DNA of 50,036 nt from CAVRZY01 sp963725415. Lineage in GTDB: Bacteria; Acidobacteriota; Terriglobia; Bryobacterales; Bryobacteraceae. The notes beneath the pieces are model-generated. The model saw nothing but the letters and a program-made list of their open reading frames with translations, made no database searches and was not told the origin of the DNA. The position numbers and the translations under genes were made by a program. Of this stretch, positions 44,206-50,036 are shown one piece after another (position 1 is the stretch's first letter; the number at the start of each line of letters is the position of its first letter). The stretch is from the NCBI GenBank assembly GCA_963725415.1, contig CAVRZY010000142.1, positions 1 to 50,036 on the forward strand, given 5' to 3'.

Positions 44206-46104
44206 TTACGGCAGGTTTTCGATCTTCGACAGCACCAGGTGAGAGGGGAAGGTGCGGGAGCGGTAGACCCGCTGGAGGGCCTTGCGGTAGTCGGATTCCT
44301 TGGCCTCGTAAATATTCAGGAAGACCTGCGGATTGCGGTCGATGACTGGGAACCAGGTGCTCTGGACATGGACCATGATCCAATGGCCCTTCAGGAAACG
44401 ATGGCTCTTGTCGCGCAGATCGATGCGAATGGCTGTGGGCTTGTTGGGGGCCATCGGCTGGGGCTTCGAGAAAGTGTTGCGGTACTTGGCACGGAAGACT
44501 TCCGCGGAGAGCAACATCTGGTAATGGCCCATGCGCACGCCGGGGTTGAAGTCGGGGGCGTTGCCCGGGTAGACATCGATGAGCTTCACAACGAAGTCGG
44601 AATCGGTGCCCGAGGTGGCTACGAACAGGTTCGCCAGCACGCGGCCGGAGAACGTCAGGTCTTCGGCGAGCTCGTCGGACTGATAGACCAGCACATCGGG
44701 GCGGGTGGCCGAGAAGCGCTGGTCCTCCACCATCCAGAGGTGGCCGGGCATGAAGCGAATTTCGGCGGTGGAGGGGACGGGCTTGGCGGGGTCACTGGCG
44801 TAAGAATCGAAGCCCTGCGGCCCACTCTCGGAAGGCGGGCTGAAGGAGAGCTTGCCTCCCGCCCGGAAGTACACTTTCGTTTCGACGGTGCGGTTGGTGG
44901 GCGGCCAGCGGTCAAAAGAGCGCCAGCGGTTCGAACCGGTTTCGTAGGCCAGCGCCTCGGGCAGGTCTAGCGTGCCTTTCCCTTTCAGGTGGTACAGGAA
45001 GAAGGGAAACTGCACCCGGTCGCGGAAGTAGACGGCTGGTTCGCCGGCGAACCAGATGTTGCCCAGAGAATTGCCGTCCGGGTGACTGTTCCATCCGCCG
45101 TGGCTGAATGGGCCGACCACCAAAATGCTGCGGTTGTTGGGCGTGGTCTTCTCGATGGTTTCGTAGATGCTCATTGGGCCGTAGAAATCTTCCGCGTCGA
45201 ACCAGGCGGCGACGTTCAGCACCGGAAGGGTGATGTTGGTTAGGTGCGGCAGGAGGTTCTGTTTCTGCCAGTAGTCGTCGTAATCGGGGTGGGCCATGAA
45301 GTTGTTCCACTCCGGCACCTGATCGTGGAAATATCTCTTGTTGGCGTTGGAGAGCGGCCCCAGATCGAGGAAGAATTTGTAGCCGTCGGGGGTGCCGGGA
45401 TCGAATGGGTAAGCATCCGATTGCGAAGGGCCGCGGCGGAGACGAGCGTTGCCGGAGAGCCAGCCGAAGGTGTAGGCCAGGCGAAGGGCGCCGTTGTGGT
45501 GGAAGTCGTCGCCGATGTACATGTCGGCGGGAGAGGCCTGCGGCGAGGCGGCTTTCAGGGCGGGGTGCGCATCGATCATGCCCATGACGGTCTGAAAGCC
45601 GGGGTAGGAGGTGCCGAGCTGACCGACGCGGCCGTTGTGATTGGGAATGTTGTGGAGCAGCCACTCGATGGTGTCGTAGGTGTCGCTGCTCTCGTCGGTT
45701 TCGCGCCCGCTCTTGTTGGGCTTGTAAGGGCGCATGACCACGAACTCGCCTTCGGATCTGAACTTCCCGCGCACGTCCTGGAAGACGAAGATGAATCCCT
45801 CTTTTTCGAAGGCGGACGAGTGGCTCGAGGGCCCGAGGTTGGCCCGGTAGGCGTCCGGTCCGTAGGGGCCGGTGCCGTAGGGCGTGCGGAGCAACAGGAA
45901 CGGCAGCTTCTCGGCGGATTCTCTGGGCGCATAAACGGTGGTGTGCAGCTTGACGCCATCGCGCATGGGCACCATGTGCTCCGATTTGCGGTAGTGCGCC
46001 CTGACGTCGTATCTCTCCTGAGCGGCGCAAAGGCTGCACAGGGGGAGAACCACAAGGGGCAGAAGCCAGAAGGGCAGGCGGCGGGTGTGTCTCATCAGGC
46101 CCAT
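44206..46104 (-). CDS. Secreted CocE/NonD-family hydrolase
   Basis: The 632-residue product has a signal peptide (MRHTRRLPFWLLPLVVLPLC) and the X-Pro dipeptidyl-peptidase/CocE fold. Ser166 in GTSYPGF is the nucleophile, FDAEDFYGP supplies an acidic candidate, and GPFSHGGW the histidine. The C-terminal jelly-roll domain (DLTFSGRVLANLFVATSGTDSD) is present. Family members cleave peptides, cocaine-like esters or beta-lactam side chains, so the substrate is open. ATG 46104 or 46095 may be the start; neither has a strong ribosome-binding site. It converges with the aldolase gene, four bases apart. Confidence 0.87.
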   Translation of the reverse strand: MGLMRHTRRLPFWLLPLVVLPLCSLCAAQERYDVRAHYRKSEHMVPMRDGVKLHTTVYAPRESAEKLPFLLLRTPYGTGPYGPDAYRANLGPSSHSSAFEKEGFIFVFQDVRGKFRSEGEFVVMRPYKPNKSGRETDESSDTYDTIEWLLHNIPNHNGRVGQLGTSYPGFQTVMGMIDAHPALKAASPQASPADMYIGDDFHHNGALRLAYTFGWLSGNARLRRGPSQSDAYPFDPGTPDGYKFFLDLGPLSNANKRYFHDQVPEWNNFMAHPDYDDYWQKQNLLPHLTNITLPVLNVAAWFDAEDFYGPMSIYETIEKTTPNNRSILVVGPFSHGGWNSHPDGNSLGNIWFAGEPAVYFRDRVQFPFFLYHLKGKGTLDLPEALAYETGSNRWRSFDRWPPTNRTVETKVYFRAGGKLSFSPPSESGPQGFDSYASDPAKPVPSTAEIRFMPGHLWMVEDQRFSATRPDVLVYQSDELAEDLTFSGRVLANLFVATSGTDSDFVVKLIDVYPGNAPDFNPGVRMGHYQMLLSAEVFRAKYRNTFSKPQPMAPNKPTAIRIDLRDKSHRFLKGHWIMVHVQSTWFPVIDRNPQVFLNIYEAKESDYRKALQRVYRSRTFPSHLVLSKIENLP

Positions 46105-46162
46105 TGTAGCGGCTGGGTGGCGGTTGGGGTTGCGGCTGGGAAGTTCGGGCCAGGCCGGCAAG

Positions 46163-46258
46163 GGGACAGTCCCATGAGGGAAGCCTCACCCGCCCAGATG
46201 AAAATGGGCGTCGCGAGGCCCGAACGCAGAATCAACAACTTACCGGCGTATTTACGAG
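46163..46258 (-). repeat. Interspersed hairpin repeat family, copy B
   Basis: Read on the minus strand it matches 16571-16662 block by block. Here stem 1 is CGCCCA/TGGGCG and stem 2 is TGAGG/CCTCA. The element ends in GGGACTGTCCCC, itself a palindrome (plus strand GGGACAGTCCC, 46163-46173). It lies upstream of the CocE-type gene, just as copy A lies upstream of the esterase gene. No gene is seen between 46105 and 46349. Confidence 0.65.
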
Positions 46259-46349
46259 AGAGCGGCGTAGGAGCGGGCCGTCCGAACAGCCTTGGGCACC
46301 TGCGCGCCGAGCGGCCCAGCGACGCCGGACCCAAGGCCCAGTACTAGGC

Positions 46350-46370
46350 AGTACCCTGGGTGTGGGTACT
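46350..46370. promoter_or_regulatory. Inverted repeat upstream of the PEP-CTERM gene
   Basis: AGTACCC and GGGTACT form perfect 7-base arms around a 7-base centre. The repeat ends 14 bases before the -35 box at 46385, a common position for an activator site. Confidence 0.5.
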
Positions 46371-46384
46371 ATTACTTTTTATTG

Positions 46385-46413
46385 TTGCTTCTTTCGGCAA
46401 AAGCATTCATAAT
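46385..46413 (+). promoter_or_regulatory. Predicted sigma-70 promoter of the PEP-CTERM gene
   Basis: TTGCTT (46385-46390) and CATAAT (46408-46413) are 17 bases apart in an AT-rich patch. A transcript would begin near 46420, just before the GGGAGG ribosome-binding site (46426-46431). Confidence 0.5.
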
Positions 46414-46437
46414 ACTCAGATGAAAGGGAGGCGTTTG

Positions 46438-47064
46438 ATGCCAGCGAGGGTGTGGTACGCAATGATCGGTTTCGTTGTGATCGGTGCTGTCGCTTCGGGG
46501 GGCCCCATGCCCGTCACGGATGATTTGTGGGACGTCAGTCGCGGCACCACCGTCACGTCTAGCGCGCTTTACCCCGGTTTCGATGCACGGGATGCCTTTG
46601 GAGGCTGTTACAGCTCGGAGCCCTGCGTCACGATTTTCTCGGACGGTCTGCCCCAGGGCTCGGTCCACACCCTGTCGTGGACCACACCGCAGCCGGTCAC
46701 CGTTTGGGGTTTTAACCTCTTTCTCGATGGGGACGAGCCCATAAACCCGGCTAACCCCCTCCGACGCTCGGTCAGCCATGTTACCGTGTGGGCTGGTGGC
46801 AACATCATTTACAGCGGCGATGTCATCGACCCACCTGACGCCTGGGTAGCGCTGGTGGTACACTTCAGCTCTCCGGTTACAGCGCAGCAGTTCCATGCAG
46901 ACTTCACGCAGGCAGCGGCTCAACTCCCCCCCTTGGGAGCCAACGACTACACGGGCCCGCGGGTCATCGAGCTCGACGCGACTGTTCCAGAACCGGCCAC
47001 CATAACACTGATTGGGCTTGGAATCTTCGCGCTGATGTGCGGGTTTCGCCGGAGAGCCAACTAG
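46438..47064 (+). CDS. PEP-CTERM sorted exported protein
   Basis: This 208-residue protein begins with a signal sequence (MPARVWYAMIGFVVIGAVAS). It ends with the PEP-CTERM sorting signal: VPEPATITLIG, a membrane helix and FRRRAN. Such proteins are cut by exosortase and linked to exopolysaccharide production. The middle is a beta-rich domain with YPGFDARDAFGG and one cysteine pair (GCYSSEPC). ATG 46438 is chosen because GGGAGG lies six bases upstream; earlier in-frame starts (46360, 46420) lack this. The exosortase is not in the window. Confidence 0.82.
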   Translation: MPARVWYAMIGFVVIGAVASGGPMPVTDDLWDVSRGTTVTSSALYPGFDARDAFGGCYSSEPCVTIFSDGLPQGSVHTLSWTTPQPVTVWGFNLFLDGDEPINPANPLRRSVSHVTVWAGGNIIYSGDVIDPPDAWVALVVHFSSPVTAQQFHADFTQAAAQLPPLGANDYTGPRVIELDATVPEPATITLIGLGIFALMCGFRRRAN

Positions 47065-47072
47065 CCTCTATC

Positions 47073-47116
47073 CCCCGTTAGGGGATGTTCTCGCGGAGAG
47101 CAGCGGTCCTCTCCGC
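47073..47116 (+). terminator. Two hairpins after the PEP-CTERM gene
   Basis: CCCC-GTTA-GGGG (47073-47084) is followed by an 8-base perfect stem, GCGGAGAG/CTCTCCGC, around CAGCGGTC (47093-47116). No U-tract follows, so termination would be of the non-canonical type. Confidence 0.45.
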
Positions 47117-47260
47117 CCAGCCTACTGTAACATACAGCCGCTCGCGCCTTCCCAGGCTCTGAGAGGTGCAGTGTGCTACTAAAGCCCCATTTTCTTGCGG
47201 CTCGGGAAGATTCCGCGTGTGGGGCACTTTGGGTGTGGCCGAGGAATTGACGATTGGCTC

Positions 47261-47383
47261 CTGCGATTCAGACAGAGGGCATGGAACCCAACAAAAACCG
47301 GGTACAGACAGCCATTTGCAAGGGCAGCAAATGGTGTCAGACCCCGGTTTTTGCCCATAGCCGTATCAGTGTCTGAATCGCAG
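47261..47383. mobile_element. Miniature inverted-repeat transposon with 9-bp target duplication, copy 2
   Basis: The 123-bp element has the same 14-bp ends as 8702-8928 and is flanked by a different perfect 9-bp direct repeat, GATTGGCTC (47252-47260 and 47384-47392). Inside, AAAAACCGGG pairs with CCCCGGTTTTT, and CCATTTGC pairs with GCAAATGG around AAGGGCA. The empty site can be reconstructed, which proves mobility. It lies in an otherwise gene-free stretch (47117-47589). Confidence 0.88.
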
Positions 47384-47589
47384 GATTGGCTCATTGAGGA
47401 CTGACGATTCCAGGGTCCCGCGGCGCTAGACACAGCAATCGTCAATTGCCCCGGCACAGCCGCTCTGCCCGCACCTGCCGCTGGCTGGGTTGTTCGGTTG
47501 CGGCCATGCCGCGCTGTGCTACCATACCTTCATATTCGTTTGCGTCCGCGCGCCAACTGGCATGTTGGCTGCGGCAATGCTCGTGATTT

Positions 47590-48061
47590 ATGCACTTTAG
47601 AAGCTGCGGATTCTTGCTGAGGAACCTGGTCCTGAAGGATTTTCGGATCCGGTATCGAAACATGTCGCTGGGGATTTTCTGGTCTCTGGTAAACCCCCTG
47701 GTGATGATGGCCATGCTGACCTTCGTCTTCACCAGGATTTTCCCCAACAACACCATCCCCGATTTCGCCGTTTTCGTGCTGTGCGCGCTGGTGCCCTTCA
47801 ACTTCTACAGCCTGGCCGCGGCCATTGGAACCACCTCGATATTGGACAACAACGTGCTCATAAAACGCGTGAACTTTCCGCGAGAAATCATCCCTTTGGC
47901 CTCGGTTTTGTCCAATTGCATGCATTTTCTGATTCAAATTGCGCTGCTGCTGATTCTGGTGCTGGCATTTGGATATGGGGTGAACGTCTATTGGCTCTGG
48001 CTGCCAGTGGTGTGGGGACTGGAAATCGTCTTCTTGTGCGGGCTCACGCTGGCCACTTCGG
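47590..48061 (+). pseudogene. ABC-2 type polysaccharide-export permease, N-terminal ~157 residues only
   Basis: The start MHFRSCGFLLRNLVLKDFRI and YRNMSLGIFWSLVNPLVMM are typical of Wzm/TagG-like permeases, which export polysaccharides with an ATPase partner. Three or four membrane helices follow, up to FLCGLTLATS. At about 48050-48061 the sequence changes into a PRC-barrel gene read on the other strand, and the frame ends at 48138 with unrelated residues. The usual remaining ~100 residues are missing. It is either truncated by rearrangement or cut by a false assembly join. Confidence 0.75.
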
Positions 48062-48675
48062 TGACGGCATCGACCCATCGCGGCGCCAGGAGCACCTGGT
48101 GCCCGATCCACCAGTTGCTGGTGTTGACCACCAGGTAGCGAACGGCCCATGGTGATCGTCGACGAGCAAGTCCTGCACGTGGCCGATGTCACCGTCGCTC
48201 GCGTGGACGTGGTTGCCGACGACGACGCGGGCGCTCCGCAGGTGGACGTCATCAGCCGTCTCGGCCGGCGCCGCCCAGCGAGCTTCCATGGGCTTCAATC
48301 CGGCCCTCGGCTGTCAGGCTGCCGGGATATCCGCCCATGCCCCACAACCCGTCGCCGCCCCAGTAGGACGGGTGCCCGTAGTAGTCGGAGTAGCGCCTCG
48401 TGCTGGCGCGACACCGGCCGGCTCGTATCGATGTCCGGACTGTGCTGGACCTGCGTCTTCGTGAGGGACACCGGCAGCAGATGCCCAGAAGTCCGGGTGG
48501 CCAAGCGAGAGGGGTGACACCAGCACCTTCCGGCCGGACAGCCAACCCCCGGTGTCGACCACGAGATAACGGATGGCCCAGTCCTCGTCGTCGAAGTAGA
48601 AGTCGTCGACCGTGCCGATCTCGCCGTCGGTGGCGCGAATCGCGTACCTCGAAGCTCCGTGATGTTGCGTACAGC
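48053..48675 (-). pseudogene. PRC-barrel domain protein with about five frameshifts
   Basis: Two PRC-barrel domains can be read by switching frames. The first has YAIRATDGEIGTVDDFYF and WAIRYLVVDTGGWLSGRKVL. A linker carries YYGHPSYWGGDGLWGMGG. The second has DGDIGHVQDLLVDD and WAVRYLVVNTSNWWIGHQVL. Frame changes occur near 48646, 48475, 48396, 48254 and 48152. The join to the ABC permease is at the end of the second domain. So many breaks in ~620 bases mean a decayed gene or poor sequence. Confidence 0.75.
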
Positions 48676-49037
48676 ATGGTCGTGGCCTCCAGTCGTGCGG
48701 CCTGGCCGAGCCGGCCGCCCTATCGTGTGTCTCAACCGTCATCGTAGCGGTCGCCGGAGGCGCGCGCTGTTCCCTTATGTACATCCGCCGACGCTCGCGT
48801 CGACGCGCCTGCCGTCGGACCGATCCGGACACCGCGCCCTGGAGGGTCGGCAGAAGCGCCGCCCGGGCGACGCCCCGTTCCGCGCGCGACTGACGCAGTC
48901 GAGCCCCGCGATTCGAATGTTCCCGTTGCCTGGAATAGCCGAGGACCGCGACCTCAGCGGTGTACCCTTGGAACATCCTTTCCCGCTCGATGGCGACATG
49001 CTGCTGTGTGGTGGTCCACGCTCCTGGAGATCTGCAC
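48676..49037. other. Gene-free stretch between the PRC-barrel remnant and the dnaK scrap
   Basis: No recognisable protein is found on either strand. Arginine-rich frames look like GC-driven noise. GGAGA at 49026-49030 precedes the dnaK ATG. Confidence 0.45.
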
Positions 49038-49137
49038 ATGCCATCAAGGATCATCGGAATCGACCTGGGCACGACCAACTCGGTGGTTGCCGTCATGGAG
49101 GCGGGAGAGCCCGCCGTTATCGTCAACCTCGAGGGTG
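49038..49137 (+). pseudogene. dnaK: 5' fragment of dnaK (first ~33 codons)
   Basis: MPSRIIGIDLGTTNSVVAVM and the following EAGEPAVI and NLEGAR are the unmistakable N-terminus of Hsp70/DnaK. At about codon 34 the sequence changes in frame to a PAS domain instead of the expected nucleotide-binding domain. The composite frame ends at 49478 (146 residues). A natural fusion of this kind would not make a working chaperone. Confidence 0.8.
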
Positions 49138-50036
49138 CCCGTATCCAAAGCCTCATCGAGCAGACCAACGACGCGGTCATCATCCTGGACGACGGGCTCG
49201 ATATTCTCTTCTGGAACAGGAGCGCCGAGGTGCTTTACGGGCACGCAAAGGAGCAGGTGATAGGCAAACAGATTTCGGTATTTCCGGATATCGCCTCCAT
49301 CAAAAAGACCCTGAAGAGAATCAAGGAAGGGAAAAAGGCGGTCAGATTCGAGACGGGGGCGGTGCATTATGACGGCCACAACCTCGCTGTCGACGTCACT
49401 ATCGACGGGATCAAGGACGACAAAGACGCCCTCATCGGCTATTCCCTGATATCGGCGGACATCACCGACGCGCAATAAAATAATGGAGGCTCTTCTGCTC
49501 AGTGAGGAGAGGTACACGCTGGCCCAGCGGGCGGCGCAGATAGTCAGCTGGGAGTGGGAACCGGCGACGGACGCCTTGATCTGGTCCGACCGGCTCGGTT
49601 TATTCATGGGCCTCAGCCCGGGCCAGATGGGCGGTACTTTCAAGGATTTCCTAAAACGCGTCCATCCCGACGACAGGGGGATGGTGGAAAAGGAGATTCG
49701 GGCGGCCCTCCGCCGGGGAACCGGATTTCCTTTGAACACCGGATGGTAAAACCCAAAGGCGAGGTGCGGTGGGTCTCCGAGACCGGCGGGGTCGTCCCAA
49801 CCATTAATGGCAAGGCCGTCCGGATCCTCGGCATCGTCCAGGACATAACGGAGCGCAAGCTGGCCGAGAGCCGTTTGTCCTACCAGTCCGAATTGCTCGA
49901 CAAGGTGTCCGATGCGATAATCGCGACGGACGAGCGGTTCAACATCACCTACTGGAACCCTGCGGCGGAAACAATCTACGGCTGGAGCTCCAAGGAAGTT
50001 TTGGGCAAACCGCTGAGCCTCTGGTCCAGCGATGCG
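49138..50036 (+). pseudogene. Multi-PAS sensor protein fragment, frameshifted and running off the right edge
   Basis: Three PAS domains are seen. The first (to ~49475) has QTNDAVIILDDGLDILFWNR. The second (49483 to ~49850) has SEERYTLAQRAAQIVSWEW, with the PAC end DITERKLAESRL in another frame. The third (from ~49862) has SDAIIATDERFNITYWNP and is cut by the window edge. Frame changes occur near 49470 and 49730. Multi-PAS proteins of this kind are usually sensor histidine kinases or diguanylate cyclases; the output domain is outside the window. The start is lost at the dnaK junction. Confidence 0.75.

Overview
The window is GC-rich, gene-dense bacterial DNA, read by eye. Its gene set points to the Acidobacteriota, probably a Bryobacterales/Solibacter-type lineage. 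Signs are a Ser/Thr kinase with TPR repeats, a PEP-CTERM protein, Tat-type signals on catabolic enzymes, and the valS-nadC-birA-coaX run. This placement is inference from gene content; no marker gene was searched.

Layout. 1-2.6 kb: a partial amidase, a DUF72 protein and a DinB-like protein. 2.6-9.4 kb: an accessory island bounded by two ~94% identical copies of a 285-bp segment. It holds transposase scraps, a secreted FG-GAP propeller protein, a small leader-type protein, a PqqD-HPr kinase fusion, a nucleotidyltransferase-PqqD fusion, a miniature transposon with perfect 9-bp target duplications, and a long palindrome. 9.5-16.5 kb: a secreted protein of unknown function, an ADP-ribosylglycohydrolase / MFS / URO-D catabolic run, an RlaP-type nucleotidyltransferase and a secreted esterase. 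16.7-27.3 kb: a RibBA homologue with altered active sites, a secreted protein, the TPR kinase, then valS, nadC, birA, coaX and a coiled-coil protein in tight operon order. 27.3-31.4 kb: a damaged HicBA module, a secreted protein carrying protein-kinase motifs, and an Omp85-type barrel. 31.4-36.7 kb: a four-gene transport/transamination operon and a NnrU/MddA-type methyltransferase. 36.7-46.1 kb: GlgX with two tandem enolase-superfamily enzymes, a large secreted glycosidase-like protein, an HpcH-type aldolase and a CocE-type hydrolase. 46.3-47.4 kb: a PEP-CTERM protein and a second copy of the miniature transposon. 47.6-50 kb: a broken ABC-2 permease running into a heavily frameshifted PRC-barrel gene, a dnaK scrap and a PAS sensor fragment. 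This tail looks chimeric or of poor quality.

The best candidates for something undescribed are: (1) the leader protein / PqqD-HPrK / NTase-PqqD cassette, a RiPP-like set without a visible maturase, whose leader sequence is also the N-terminus of the neighbouring FG-GAP protein; (2) a secreted protein with HxDxKxxN and DFG motifs encoded with an outer-membrane barrel; (3) two interspersed repeat families. Five otherwise conserved genes each carry one single-base frameshift, mostly in short homopolymers, and each becomes a normal-length gene after a one-base correction. They are annotated as single genes.
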